Origin: Massilia sp. NR 4-1
GTDB taxonomy: Bacteria; Pseudomonadota; Gammaproteobacteria; Burkholderiales; Burkholderiaceae_D
Length of the DNA stretch: 64,000 bases
Direction of reading: 5' to 3'
Assembly (NCBI RefSeq): GCF_001191005.1
Contig: NZ_CP012201.1
Location: forward strand, 3,286,001-3,350,000
Part shown: piece after piece, positions 17,620 to 27,423 of the stretch
How the letters are laid out: each line of letters begins with the position of its first letter
Numbering within the stretch: the stretch's first letter is position 1
Notes under the pieces: generated by a model
Seen by the model: the letters and a program-made list of their open reading frames with translations, nothing else
What the model was told of the DNA's origin: nothing
Databases searched by the model: none
Position numbers and translations under genes: made by a program

Positions 17620-19032
17620 ATGGACCGCCAAGTCACCGTGCCGCTGCAAGCCGTGCTCACCGAATGCGCCGCCCTGCCCGTCGGCTATGTGCCGACGCCT
17701 TCGGCTTCCTACCGCCAGCACCGCAAGACGGTGCAGCTGACCGTGCAGCCCGGCCGGCCCCGCCTCGACCCGGCCGCGCCGCCGGCATCGCCGCTGCCCA
17801 CCGGTTCGCGCGTGCTGATCTGGAAGCAGGACCCTTCCGTCAGCGAGATGGGCACGCGCAAAACCTTCCTGCCCGGCGTGGTGCTGACCGGCCCGCGCGA
17901 CGCCCGCATCGCCAGCGGCACCGGCATCGCGCCGGTCAGCCCGAACGCGTTCGGCGACTTCATCCTCTCGCCCAATACCGAGCAATTCGACGCCGTGCAC
18001 ACCTTCGCCGTGGTGCGCCAGACCCTGACCATGTACCAGCGCGCCCTGGCGCAGGACGGCGCCGCCTCGCCCCTGCCCTGGGCCTGGAACAGCGAACACG
18101 ATACCGAGCCGCTCACGGTGCACGCCCACGGCCTGCCGAATGTGATGAACGCCTATTACAGCCGGCAGCAGAAGGCGCTCAAGTTCGGCGACTTCGTGCC
18201 CAGCGGCGCCAGCGAGCGCGTCTTCACCTGCCGCTCCTTCGACATCGTGGCGCACGAGACCGGCCACGCCGTGCTCGACGGCCTGAAACCGCGCTGGCTC
18301 TTAAGCAGCAATCCGCCGCAAACCGGCGGCCTGCACGAAAGCTTCGGCGACCTGACGGCCATCTTCCTGGCCCTGTCCCAGCTCGACCAGGTGGAGGCGG
18401 TGATCGCCCAGACCCGCGCCGACCTGCACGACAAGACCTTCCTGGCCGATATGGCGGAACAGTTCGGCCTGGCCCTGGGCCGGCCCAATGGCTTGCGCAA
18501 CGCCGACAACGACCTCAAGCTGTCCGAGGCCGGCACCGAAGTCCATGCCATCTCCCAGGTCTTTACCGGGGCGATTTACGATATTCTTGCCGACATCTTC
18601 AGTTTCGAGCGGCATCCCGGCGCGGAAGACGATGCCGCCGTGCTGCACCGCGTGGCGGCCTATCTGCGCGGCCTGGTGCTGCGCGCCCTGGTGGCGGCGC
18701 CCGCGCAGGCGGCCAGCTATGCCGATGTGGCCGGCCAGTTGCTGCGCCTGGCCGCGGCAGACGGCGTGCCGCCCGCGTACAGCGAATTCATCCGCAACCG
18801 CTTCGCCCTGCGCGAGGTGATCGCGGCGGCGGCCGAAGGCGTGGGCGCGGCGCCGGCCGGGGAGCAGGACGTGACCGCCCTGGTGGAGGATGAACCGGGC
18901 GCGCGGCAGGACCGGCGCGCCTGCTGCGGCACCATGAACCACGCCGAATACTTTGAATTGGAAGGGGTTTTGGACGGGGAACGCGCCGCGCTGGCCCAGT
19001 GGTGCCGGCAATATAGTGGGCGAACCACATAA
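17620..19032 (+). CDS. Gluzincin-type zinc metallopeptidase-like protein
   Basis: This 470-residue protein without a signal peptide carries HETGH (residues 212-216). GGLHESFGDL follows about 25 residues later, supplying the third zinc ligand Glu240 and Asp244, as in thermolysin-like (M4-fold) peptidases. The C-terminal part is Ala-rich and helical and holds a Cys-Cys pair. Lack of a leader and propeptide separates it from secreted thermolysins; it may be cytoplasmic or exported another way. GGAG precedes the ATG at 17620. Confidence 0.75.
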   Translation: MDRQVTVPLQAVLTECAALPVGYVPTPSASYRQHRKTVQLTVQPGRPRLDPAAPPASPLPTGSRVLIWKQDPSVSEMGTRKTFLPGVVLTGPRDARIASGTGIAPVSPNAFGDFILSPNTEQFDAVHTFAVVRQTLTMYQRALAQDGAASPLPWAWNSEHDTEPLTVHAHGLPNVMNAYYSRQQKALKFGDFVPSGASERVFTCRSFDIVAHETGHAVLDGLKPRWLLSSNPPQTGGLHESFGDLTAIFLALSQLDQVEAVIAQTRADLHDKTFLADMAEQFGLALGRPNGLRNADNDLKLSEAGTEVHAISQVFTGAIYDILADIFSFERHPGAEDDAAVLHRVAAYLRGLVLRALVAAPAQAASYADVAGQLLRLAAADGVPPAYSEFIRNRFALREVIAAAAEGVGAAPAGEQDVTALVEDEPGARQDRRACCGTMNHAEYFELEGVLDGERAALAQWCRQYSGRTT

Positions 19033-19207
19033 GCCCCTGTATTGACAAGGGTTTTGTATCATTTGGGCCGCGAATTTGCTTATTTGTATTGTGTCTAAGC
19101 CTGAATTGTGAGAAAGAGCGAATTACCTTAAAATACAGTGCTTTGCTGAAGTAATCTGCCGAATTCATAGCTAGCCGCTTCAGCGCATCAACATTGATAG
19201 GACTGTT

Positions 19208-19531
19208 ATGACTCACGTTGTCACCGAATCTTGCATCGCCTGCCGCTACACGGACTGCGTCGATGTGTGCCCGGTCGATTGTTTCCGCGAAGGCCCGAAT
19301 TTCCTAGCCATTGACCCCGACGAGTGCATCGATTGCGCCGTGTGCGTGGCCGAATGCCCGGTCAACGCCATTTTCGCTGAAGAAGACGTGCCGTCCGATC
19401 AGCAGCAATTCATCAAAATCAATAGCGATCTCTCGCGCAACTGGCCTTCCATCACGAAGACCAAGCCAGCCCTGCCTGAAGCCGAGCAGTTCAAGGACGT
19501 CCAGGAAAAAGCCCACCTGCTGGTGCGCTAA
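19208..19531 (+). CDS. fdxA: Seven-iron ferredoxin
   Basis: This 107-residue ferredoxin has one [3Fe-4S] and one [4Fe-4S] cluster. The N-terminal cluster motif is CIACRYTDCVDVCPVDCF and the second is CIDCAVCVAECPVNAIF. The C-terminal extension is typical of Azotobacter-type FdxA. The next gene encodes a ferredoxin-NADP reductase, its probable redox partner. Confidence 0.95.
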   Translation: MTHVVTESCIACRYTDCVDVCPVDCFREGPNFLAIDPDECIDCAVCVAECPVNAIFAEEDVPSDQQQFIKINSDLSRNWPSITKTKPALPEAEQFKDVQEKAHLLVR

Positions 19532-19630
19532 GGCGGGATTTGCAGCCGGCATCGGGAGTCCGCTGCGCCTACCGGCGTGGCGTAGTAGCATATCGGCCTG
19601 CCAATTTTGAAATAACAGGAATGAAAGCGT

Positions 19631-20701
19631 ATGAATAGCGTATCTGCCACCACCCCAGGAAGCGTCATTGAAGCTGACGCCGTCATCATCGGTGCAGGCC
19701 CAGTTGGCCTGTTCCAGGTATTCGAACTCGGCCTGCTGGAAATCAAGGCCCATGTGATCGATTCCCTGGCGGCGGTTGGCGGCCAGTGCGTGGAGCTGTA
19801 TCCGGACAAGCCTATCTACGACATTCCCGCCGTTCCTTCCTGCACCGGCCAGGAACTGACCGACAATCTGCTCAAGCAGATCGCCCCGTTCGACCCGACC
19901 TTCCACCTGGGTCAGGAAGTGACCGTGGTCGAGCGCCGCGAAGACGGCCGCTTCAACGTCGAAACCAATATCGGCACCAAGTTCATCACCAAGACCATCT
20001 TCATCGCCGCCGGCGTGGGCTCCTTCCAGGCGCGCACCCTGAAAGTGGACGGCATCGAAGCGTTCGAGAACAAGCAGCTGTTCTACCGCGTCAAGGAACC
20101 GGCCCTGTTCGAAGGCAAGAACCTGGTGATCTGCGGCGGCGGCGACTCCGCCCTGGACTGGGCCCTGAACTTCGTGGGCAAGGCCGAATCGGTGGTGCTG
20201 CTGCACCGCCGCGAAGACTTCCGCGCCGCGCCGGCTTCCGTCGCCAAGATGAAGGCCCTGTGCGAAGAGTATGAAATGCAGCTGATCATCGGCCAGGTGA
20301 CCGGCCATGAAAGCAAGGATGGCCTGCTGACCGAAATCAAGGTCACCGGTGCCGACGGCGTGACCCGCCGCGTGCCGCTGGACATGCTGCTGGTGTTCTA
20401 CGGCCTGTCGCCGAAGCTGGGTCCGATCGCCGAATGGGGCCTGGACATCGAGCGCAAGCAGCTCAAGGTGATGAATACCGAGAAGTTCGAGACCAATGTA
20501 CCGGGCATCTTCGCCGTGGGCGACATCAACACCTACCCAGGCAAGAAGAAGCTGATCCTGTCGGGCTTCCACGAAGCGGCCCTGGCGGCCTTCGGCGCGG
20601 CGCCTTATATTTTCCCGGACAAGAAGATCCACATGCAGTACACCACCACCTCGCCGAAGCTGCACAAGGTGCTCGGCGTGGAAACGCCAGTGTTCGACTG
20701 A
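19631..20701 (+). CDS. Ferredoxin--NADP reductase (thioredoxin-reductase-like type)
   Basis: This 356-residue flavoprotein carries the FAD-binding motif VIIGAGPVGL near the N-terminus, the NADPH-binding motif VICGGGDSALDW near residue 170, and the second FAD contact FAVGDINTYPGKK. It lacks the CxxC of thioredoxin reductases, as expected for TrxR-like ferredoxin-NADP reductases. It would pass electrons between NADPH and the 7Fe ferredoxin encoded 99 nt upstream. A terminator follows. Confidence 0.9.
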   Translation: MNSVSATTPGSVIEADAVIIGAGPVGLFQVFELGLLEIKAHVIDSLAAVGGQCVELYPDKPIYDIPAVPSCTGQELTDNLLKQIAPFDPTFHLGQEVTVVERREDGRFNVETNIGTKFITKTIFIAAGVGSFQARTLKVDGIEAFENKQLFYRVKEPALFEGKNLVICGGGDSALDWALNFVGKAESVVLLHRREDFRAAPASVAKMKALCEEYEMQLIIGQVTGHESKDGLLTEIKVTGADGVTRRVPLDMLLVFYGLSPKLGPIAEWGLDIERKQLKVMNTEKFETNVPGIFAVGDINTYPGKKKLILSGFHEAALAAFGAAPYIFPDKKIHMQYTTTSPKLHKVLGVETPVFD

Positions 20702-20724
20702 CAACAGTCTAAGAAAACTCCTAC

Positions 20725-20753
20725 AAAAAAGCAGCGGGAACGCTGCTTTTTTT
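20725..20753 (+). terminator. Rho-independent terminator
   Basis: Stem AAAAGCAGCG pairs with CGCTGCTTTT around a GGAA loop, followed by T residues. Confidence 0.9.
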
Positions 20754-20923
20754 ATGAGCGCGGCACTATTATTGTGCGTACAGGGATACTGGAGGCAGAC
20801 CGGATTGCCTACTTTCTGGCGGTTACGGTGAAATGCTGTACTGCATGAATAAATGGCCTATAATTGATTCATGTTTGTCCGCGGCGCTTTTTTTGCTGCA
20901 CCGCACACGACCCGGGATTACCT

Positions 20924-22165
20924 ATGCTTTACCAACTGCACGAAATGCAACGCTCCTTCCTCAACCCGCTGATGCAGTGGGCGGAAGCGTCGTCCAAACT
21001 CTTTAGCAACCCGGTGTCGCCCCTTGCCCACACGCCGTTTTCGCAGCGTATCGCGGCCGGCTACGAGCTGATGTACCGCCTCGGCAAGGACTATGAAAAA
21101 CCGGCTTTCGGCCTCGACTACACGCCGGTCAAGGGCAAGAGCAAGGATGCCCGCATCATCGAAGATGTTGCGCTGCAAAAGCCATTTTGCCGCCTGATCC
21201 ATTTTCGCAAGGATTTGAGCGAAAAGGAATTGCGCGCCCTGAAGCAGCCCACCGTGCTGCTGGTCGCCCCGCTCTCCGGCCACCATTCGACCCTGCTGCG
21301 CGACACCGTGCGCGGCCTGCTGGTCGAACACGACGTCTACATCACCGACTGGACCGATGCGCGCATGGTGCCCGTGTCGGAAGGCCCCTTCCACCTGGAC
21401 GACTACATCTTCTACGTGCAGGAATTCATCCGCCTGCTCGGGCCGGACGTCCACGTGATCTCGGTGTGCCAGCCGACGGTGCCGGTGCTAGCCGCCATCT
21501 CGCTGATGGCCTCGGCGAAAGACCCCAAGCTGCCCAAGACCATGACCATGATGGGCGGCCCGATCGACCCGCGCAAATCGCCGACCCAGGTGAACAATCT
21601 GGCGACCGAGAAGAAATTCTCCTGGTTCGAGAACACCGTGATCTATCCGGTGCCGCCGAATTACCCCGGTTTTGGCCGCAAAGTCTATCCCGGCTTCCTG
21701 CAGCACGCCGGCTTCATCGCCATGAATCCGGGCCGCCACGCGCAAAGCCACCGCGAGTTCTATATGCACCTGGTGACGGGCGACGACGAACCGGCCGACA
21801 GCCACCGCAAATTCTATGACGAGTACAACGCCGTGCTCGACATGCCGGCCGAATACTATCTGGACACCATCAAGACCGTGTTCCAGGACTTCAGCCTGCC
21901 GCAAGGCACGTGGAAGGTCGGCGGCCAGCTGGTGCGGCCGCAGGACATCACCACGGTGGCCCTGTTCACCGTCGAAGGCGAGCTCGATGACATTTCCGGC
22001 GCCGGCCAGACCCAGGCCGCGCATGAGCTGTGCAGCGGCATCCCGGCCGATATGCAGCAAGACTTCGTGGCCCCGGGCGCCGGCCACTACGGCATCTTCT
22101 CCGGCCGCCGCTGGCGCGAAGTGGTCTGCCCCAAGATCGGCGAGTTCATCCGGAAGCACGGCTAA
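20924..22165 (+). CDS. phaZ: Intracellular polyhydroxybutyrate depolymerase
   Basis: This 413-residue protein resembles the intracellular PHB depolymerase PhaZ1 of Cupriavidus. It mobilises stored PHB granules, releasing hydroxybutyrate units. It starts MLYQLHEMQRSFLNPLMQWAE, and the catalytic nucleophile is the cysteine in SVCQPTVPVL (Cys182). The late Asp/His region includes VEGELDDISG and GAGHYGIFSGRRWR. There is no signal peptide, as expected for granule-bound enzymes. Confidence 0.92.
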   Translation: MLYQLHEMQRSFLNPLMQWAEASSKLFSNPVSPLAHTPFSQRIAAGYELMYRLGKDYEKPAFGLDYTPVKGKSKDARIIEDVALQKPFCRLIHFRKDLSEKELRALKQPTVLLVAPLSGHHSTLLRDTVRGLLVEHDVYITDWTDARMVPVSEGPFHLDDYIFYVQEFIRLLGPDVHVISVCQPTVPVLAAISLMASAKDPKLPKTMTMMGGPIDPRKSPTQVNNLATEKKFSWFENTVIYPVPPNYPGFGRKVYPGFLQHAGFIAMNPGRHAQSHREFYMHLVTGDDEPADSHRKFYDEYNAVLDMPAEYYLDTIKTVFQDFSLPQGTWKVGGQLVRPQDITTVALFTVEGELDDISGAGQTQAAHELCSGIPADMQQDFVAPGAGHYGIFSGRRWREVVCPKIGEFIRKHG

Positions 22166-22187
22166 GCGGTTCGACTCTTATGCAGCA

Positions 22188-22223
22188 AAACGCCCCGTAC
22201 CGCTTGGCGGCCGGGGCGTTTTT
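22188..22223. terminator. Bidirectional terminator
   Basis: AAACGCCCC and GGGGCGTTT form a stem around a GC-rich loop between the convergent phaZ and DOPA-dioxygenase-like genes; an A-run and a T-run flank it. Confidence 0.85.
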
Positions 22224-22885
22224 CATGCGCGCTCGATTTTCACCGTCGGCCGCGTATTCGGATAAATCTGCTCCACGCGCGGCTCGTCCGGCCCCGGCTT
22301 CTGGATGCTGTAGCCGTTCACAGGCTGCGAGCGGTTGACCCAGAGCGCGTAATACAGATGGTCGGCGCGCGGATCGTCCGTATTCGGGTGGATCAGGATG
22401 GTCAGGCCCAGGCTGTTCAACTGCAGCCAAGGCACGATCACCGGCAGCAGATCGTTGGTGAAGCCGAAATAGAACGATGGCGTCACGTGCGGGCCGCGCG
22501 GCTCCAGGTTCCAATCCCCCAGCTCCACCGAAAAGCGCTCCGCCGCCCACTTGCGGATCAAGGCCGCCTTCTGATAGCTGTCCTCATCAAAATAAATATG
22601 GGCGTGGTAGCTCTCGATATCCGTATAAGCGCGCGGCTTGGCGGGCAGCGCCTGTTCTCCCGGCCGCACGCTGGGCGGACGCGGCGTCGGCGCCTTGAAG
22701 GTCTCATAGCCCCAGGGGCTCTTGCCCGGCTCCGGCTTCTTGGGCGGAGCCGTCTGCGCCAGCGACAAGGGCGCAATGGTCCCCGCCGCCACCGCCAGCC
22801 CGCCGCGCCGCAGCCAATTGCGCCGCTGCGGCGACAGCACGTCCGCCCACTCCTGATCCTCGTTCATACCCCCTCCTCTCTCCAT
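22223..22885 (-). CDS. Twin-arginine-exported DOPA 4,5-dioxygenase family protein
   Basis: This 220-residue protein matches the DOPA 4,5-dioxygenase family (extradiol ring cleavage). The core begins at YHAHIYFDEDSYQKA with the HxH metal pair, and further histidines lie in RGPHVTPSFYF and LTILIHPNT. The N-terminal sequence RRNWLRRGGLAVAAGTIAPLSLA looks like a Tat signal, so the enzyme would fold in the cytoplasm and act in the periplasm. Two starts have strong ribosome sites: 22885 (AGGAGGAATATCAA) and 22867 (GGAGGGGGT). It lies 22 nt after a TonB receptor gene, suggesting joint use of an imported aromatic compound. Confidence 0.75.
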   Translation of the reverse strand: MERGGGMNEDQEWADVLSPQRRNWLRRGGLAVAAGTIAPLSLAQTAPPKKPEPGKSPWGYETFKAPTPRPPSVRPGEQALPAKPRAYTDIESYHAHIYFDEDSYQKAALIRKWAAERFSVELGDWNLEPRGPHVTPSFYFGFTNDLLPVIVPWLQLNSLGLTILIHPNTDDPRADHLYYALWVNRSQPVNGYSIQKPGPDEPRVEQIYPNTRPTVKIERA

Positions 22886-22907
22886 TTGATATTCCTCCTT
22901 TGATGTG

Positions 22908-25421
22908 TCAGAAGCGCAGCGTGGCGCGGGCATACCAGGTACCGCCGACGACGCCGAGGGGACCGCTGTTGTCGACCGCGCCGCTGTATTGGGCGAGGTT
23001 GGCGGTGCTGCGGGCATCCAGCGGGAGCTGGCTCGGTTTGCGGTTGAACAGGTTGTTGGCGCCGACGGTCAGGTTCAGCTGGCGCGTGATGTCGTAGCCG
23101 ACGCTGGCATCGGTGACGAAGGCGGCAGGGATATGGTAGTCGCCGCCGCTATTGCTGTTCAGGCGTTTCAGGCGGCCGTAGCGGGTTTCCTTGAACTGCA
23201 CTTTCCATGGACCCTGGTCGTAGGCCAGCGTCAGGATTTCCTTGTCGTGCGGGGCGCGGTACAGCAGCTCGTACTGGGCCGATTTATTCAGGGTGTCGAT
23301 ATTGGGCAGGCCTTGCAGGACGGCGGGAACGGGGGCGATACCGGTCAGCGTGGTCTTGTTCAGATTCAGCGCGGCGGTCCAGCGCAGCCTGCCGCCGGCG
23401 AACTTGAGGCTATCTTCGGCGGTGAAGTCGAGGCCGCGGGTGCGGGTGTCGCCGACATTGGCGAAGTAGTGCGCGACCAGGCCGTTGCCCGGCGTGAGGC
23501 CGGCGCCGCGCAACAGGCTTTCGATGGTGGCGGCCTGCTGTGCGCTCAGCGGTGTGCCGTTGCCGTCCAGCGCGATGCCCGAGCTGCGGTCGATACCGAT
23601 TTCGGATGAGACGCCGAGGCGGTTGTCGACGTCGATCTGGTACACATCCAGCGCCAGCCTTGGGCCGCTGGCGGGGCTGAAGACAAGTCCGGCGGTGAGG
23701 CTGCGCGCCTGCTCCGGCTTGAGCGCCTGCGCACCGAGCGCGCGCGCCGCCGCCGACGTCGGCCGGGCCAGCAGATAAGGCACGCCCGCATGGTCGGAAG
23801 TGTTCGAATAGGACTGCGTCACCAGGCTCGGAGCGTGGAAGCCATTGCTGACGGTGGCGCGCAACGCCCACGCCGGCGCAATTTCGTAGCGCGTGGAGAG
23901 GCGGCCGGAGAGCTTGTTGCCGAAGTCGGAATAGCGTTCGGCGCGCGCGGCGGCGTCGATCAGCAGCGCGGCCAGCGGCTGCACGCTCAGTCCCGCATAC
24001 GCGGCGTGGCTGCGGCGCGCGGTGTCGCTGGCATCCACCGGCAGATAGCCCGACAGCGCCGAGGAACCGCCGCCCAAATAGGAAGCCGGTTCGCCTGCGG
24101 AGCGCTGCTGCTGTTCGCGCGAATATTCGAGTCCGACACTGAGTTCCGCCGGCTGCGCCAATCCGGGCAGCGCCAGCGGACGGCGCGCATCGGCATTCAG
24201 CACCCAGCGGCTGTAGCGCTGATTGCCGATGTAGAAATCGGTTTGCGCGCCTGGATAAGTCAGCGAGTAGTTGGCCGAATGCTCCACGCCCACATCGATA
24301 TCGTCCTTGCCGTAACTGGCGCTCAGGTCCCAGCTCCAGCCCGCGCCCTGCCCTTTCACGCCGCCGGTCAAGGCGAAGTCCTGCTCGCGCGTGGTTTCGA
24401 ACGGCGTGAAGCCATCGGGATAAACGGCCAGCAGTCCCTTGTTATTGTTGAAGATGGTATTCGGCAAGCGGAAATTCTGCGCCGAGCCGGCGTCGCGCCG
24501 CGCATAGGTGCCAAAGCCATACAGCTGCACGCTGTCGCTCACATCATAGCCCGCGTTCACGCCGAAGGTGGCGGTGCTGCTTTCAGGCAGCCCCAGATTG
24601 CGCCATGGATTGCCGTTGCGTTTAGCCTCCGCCGGATTGGGCGAAGCGCCCGCAGGCAGGGAGTTGTTCGGCCCCAGCCTCACTAGCTGTCCATCGCTAT
24701 TGCGCACGGCGGGATAGGACAAATAGCCGGGATTCAGCGCGAAGTTGCGCACGGCCGGGCTCTGGTGATTGAACTCGGCGCTCGCATGCAGGAAGCCCTG
24801 TCCATTCAAACGGCTGCCGCCATCGATGCGTGCATAGCTGTTGCTGCCTTCGCCCTTGTAGCTGCGGCCCGTCTGGCCCGAGACGCTGCCGCTGTCGTCG
24901 CTCTTGAGAATGATGTTGATGACGCCCGCGATCGCATCCGATCCATAGATGGCCGATGCGCCGTCACGCAGCACTTCCACGCGCGCAATCGCGCCGGTGG
25001 GAATCAGCGCCAGATCGGGCGCCACCGAACCGGGGAAGCCATCCTCATTGACGATGGCGGTGCTGTGGCGGCGCTTGCCGTTCACCAGGATCAGCGTATG
25101 CGAGGGATCGAGGTTGCGCAGCTGTCCGGCGCGCACGATGCTGCCCAGGTCGGGCTGCACGCGGGCCGGCAGATTGAACGACGGCAGTGCCGTATCCAGC
25201 GCTTCCAGCAGATTCAGTTTGCCGCTGGCCTGCAGTTGCTGGGCGCTGATGATGTCGACCGGTGCGGCGCTGTTGTCGACGGTGCGGCCGCTGGCGCGCG
25301 CGCCCGTTACCAGCACGGTTTGCGCATCTTCCGTCTGCGCCATCGCCAGCATGGGCTGCATCAGCAGGAGGGCGAGGATGGTGCGGCGGGGAAGACCGAA
25401 ACGGTGCTGCGGTACTGGCAT
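22908..25421 (-). CDS. TonB-dependent outer-membrane receptor
   Basis: This 837-residue receptor has a signal peptide (ILALLLMQPMLAMAQ), a TonB-box-like TVLVTGAR near residue 36, and a plug with ILVNGKRRHSTAIVNEDGF and VEVLRDGASAIYGSDAIAGVINII. The barrel ends in WYARATLRF. It resembles the receptor at 1104-3596. Tandem placement with a periplasmic DOPA-dioxygenase-like protein suggests a catecholic or other aromatic ligand, but this is inference only. Confidence 0.9.
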   Translation of the reverse strand: MPVPQHRFGLPRRTILALLLMQPMLAMAQTEDAQTVLVTGARASGRTVDNSAAPVDIISAQQLQASGKLNLLEALDTALPSFNLPARVQPDLGSIVRAGQLRNLDPSHTLILVNGKRRHSTAIVNEDGFPGSVAPDLALIPTGAIARVEVLRDGASAIYGSDAIAGVINIILKSDDSGSVSGQTGRSYKGEGSNSYARIDGGSRLNGQGFLHASAEFNHQSPAVRNFALNPGYLSYPAVRNSDGQLVRLGPNNSLPAGASPNPAEAKRNGNPWRNLGLPESSTATFGVNAGYDVSDSVQLYGFGTYARRDAGSAQNFRLPNTIFNNNKGLLAVYPDGFTPFETTREQDFALTGGVKGQGAGWSWDLSASYGKDDIDVGVEHSANYSLTYPGAQTDFYIGNQRYSRWVLNADARRPLALPGLAQPAELSVGLEYSREQQQRSAGEPASYLGGGSSALSGYLPVDASDTARRSHAAYAGLSVQPLAALLIDAAARAERYSDFGNKLSGRLSTRYEIAPAWALRATVSNGFHAPSLVTQSYSNTSDHAGVPYLLARPTSAAARALGAQALKPEQARSLTAGLVFSPASGPRLALDVYQIDVDNRLGVSSEIGIDRSSGIALDGNGTPLSAQQAATIESLLRGAGLTPGNGLVAHYFANVGDTRTRGLDFTAEDSLKFAGGRLRWTAALNLNKTTLTGIAPVPAVLQGLPNIDTLNKSAQYELLYRAPHDKEILTLAYDQGPWKVQFKETRYGRLKRLNSNSGGDYHIPAAFVTDASVGYDITRQLNLTVGANNLFNRKPSQLPLDARSTANLAQYSGAVDNSGPLGVVGGTWYARATLRF

Positions 25422-25543
25422 GGGCGAGTCCTTTCAGAAGCGGCGGCGCCACCATGGCGGCCGACTGGCTTGCAAAAGACTAAACGCCTCGGGAAATTTT
25501 CAGAACGAATGCTTTCGCATGTTCTTATGCTGCGAATGTTACG

Positions 25544-26434
25544 TCAGCGCGCAGCCTGGCGCGGCGTCGCATCGCCATGCAGATGACGCCGCAGAAAAGC
25601 CAGCACCATCGCTTCGTAAGCGCTTGGCGCGTAGGCGTGCAAATCCACATGGTCGGCGCCCTGCACCATCCATAGCTGCTTGGGCTGCCCGGCCGCCGCA
25701 TACAGGCGCAAGGTTTCATGCCAAGGCGTGCGGGTATCGGCACTGCCGGAAGCGATCAGCACCGGCGTCTTCAACGCAGGCAGAACGGCTTCCGGCCGCA
25801 GCTGTTCAAGGCCGATGCCGGTGCGCAGCGGCAGCTGCCACAGCAGCAGCGGCGAGAGATGGCGCGCCGGCTGCCCCAGATAAAGGGCCAGACGATCGCC
25901 CACGGCATCTTCGATGGCGGGATACATGGATTCCAGCACCGCCGCATCCGGCGCCTTGAGATCGCGCGCCAGCACCAGCGAGGCAGCACCGAGCGACACG
26001 CCGATGACACCGACCTTTTCGCCGGGCAGTTCTTGGCGCAGGAAGGCCAGCGCGGCCTTCACGCCCTCCGCTTCGCGCCAGCCGAAGGTAATGCGTTCGC
26101 CACTGCTTTCGCCGTGCGAGGGCAGGTCGATCAGCAGGACGGCAAAGCCGGCCCGTTTCAAAAAGCGGGCACGATCGAGCATGGCGCGCCGGTCGGCGCG
26201 TACGCCATGCAGCAGAAGAACGGCGCCATGGCCCGCCTGGCCCGGCGCATACCAGCCGGCCACGGTGGCATCCGCGTTCACGCGCAACTGCACCGTGCGC
26301 GCAGCGAGGTCGCGCGGCGCCTCGCCTATCGCATGCGGCGCCGCAGCGCTTAGCAGCTCGCCGGCCGCCAGCACTGCCGCCGCCGCGAACACGGAGAGGC
26401 CCAGGCCAGCCAGGATGATTCGCCGTAACGCCAT
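25544..26434 (-). CDS. Membrane-anchored alpha/beta hydrolase
   Basis: This 296-residue protein has an N-terminal signal or anchor (IILAGLGLSVFAAAAVLAAGELL) and an alpha/beta-hydrolase fold. The oxyanion segment is LLLHGVRADRRAM, the nucleophile elbow is GVSLGAAS, the acidic residue lies in GSADTRTP and the histidine in GADHVDLH. The substrate is unknown; it resembles dienelactone-hydrolase-like or S9-type esterases. Its ATG directly follows the stop of the upstream binding-protein gene. Confidence 0.82.
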   Translation of the reverse strand: MALRRIILAGLGLSVFAAAAVLAAGELLSAAAPHAIGEAPRDLAARTVQLRVNADATVAGWYAPGQAGHGAVLLLHGVRADRRAMLDRARFLKRAGFAVLLIDLPSHGESSGERITFGWREAEGVKAALAFLRQELPGEKVGVIGVSLGAASLVLARDLKAPDAAVLESMYPAIEDAVGDRLALYLGQPARHLSPLLLWQLPLRTGIGLEQLRPEAVLPALKTPVLIASGSADTRTPWHETLRLYAAAGQPKQLWMVQGADHVDLHAYAPSAYEAMVLAFLRRHLHGDATPRQAAR

Positions 26435-27232
26435 CTAATTCTCCACCGCTTGATTGCCGTCCATGCCGATGCGGCGCCAGTATTCGCGCTCGAATTTTGC
26501 GAGATCGATCTCGCGCGCGGCGTCATTATAGGCCTTCTGCTGCGCCAGCCCTTCGGCCGTGCGCTTGAAGCAGATGTGCACGGGGCGTTCCTTGAAGGCT
26601 TGCTCCGAAAAGGTAATGCGCTCGCGTTCGGCCTTGGTGAAGCGGCCGCTGTTGTACAGAAGATGGCGCAGCACATGCTTCTCCACCACGATGGCGGGAA
26701 AGCGTTTGGACAGCAGCTTGCGCAGATTGATCTCGTCGTTCACGCCCTCTTCCACGCGCAGCAGGCCTTGCCGCGCCATGCCGTCGAACTGTTCACCATT
26801 CGAATAGCCGGCCACGGTACCGATGCGCATGCCGGTCAGCTCGGCCAGGCTGCTGGCCTGCAGCGGCGCTTCTTTGAGGAAGACCAGCACCGTCTGCGTA
26901 TTGCCGATGGGCGCGGAGAAGTGGCACAGCTTTTCGCGCTCCGGCGTGCGCCACACGGCCATGAAGCCGGCATAGCGCGGATGGTGCAGGCCGAATTCCA
27001 TGGTGCGCTTCCAAGGGAAGTATTCGACCTGGGCGCTTCGCCCGAGCTTTTCGTAGACGGCGCTGACCAGGGTGCCGGACAGGCCATGGCCCGGCAGCGT
27101 CGGCGTGATGAACGGTGGCCAGTCTTCGGCGGCAAAGCGCACGCTGGCCGCCGGCTCCGCGAACACGGAGGCACAGGGCAGCAGCAGCCATAGCATCAAT
27201 GCAAGCGGCCTTACTCGTTCGGGCATTGCCAC
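26435..27232 (-). CDS. Periplasmic amino-acid-type (SBP_bac_3) binding protein
   Basis: This 265-residue protein has a signal peptide (LALMLWLLLPCASVFA) and a type II periplasmic binding fold starting VRFAAEDWPPFITPTLPGHG. A mid segment AELTGMRIGTVAGYSNGEQF is typical of family 3 solute-binding proteins. No ABC permease or ATPase lies beside it, so it may be a stand-alone sensor-type protein, as often seen in Oxalobacteraceae. Met3 at 27226 is an alternative start. It is co-directional and abutting with the hydrolase gene. Confidence 0.75.
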   Translation of the reverse strand: MAMPERVRPLALMLWLLLPCASVFAEPAASVRFAAEDWPPFITPTLPGHGLSGTLVSAVYEKLGRSAQVEYFPWKRTMEFGLHHPRYAGFMAVWRTPEREKLCHFSAPIGNTQTVLVFLKEAPLQASSLAELTGMRIGTVAGYSNGEQFDGMARQGLLRVEEGVNDEINLRKLLSKRFPAIVVEKHVLRHLLYNSGRFTKAERERITFSEQAFKERPVHICFKRTAEGLAQQKAYNDAAREIDLAKFEREYWRRIGMDGNQAVEN

Positions 27233-27423
27233 TCCGGATTCGCCATTGGAATAGTGGATGTATCAGCCTATGCTCCCACAAATAGCAGATGAGTACCAAG
27301 TTGTATATGTGCAACTATTTCCAGCAGCAATGCGGGCGGCGATTCCCTGAACGCGGCATGGGGTTTTGCTGCCGCCGCGCGCCAGATGGCGGATAATGGC
27401 GCTTTACCGTATTCCCTTGCATC

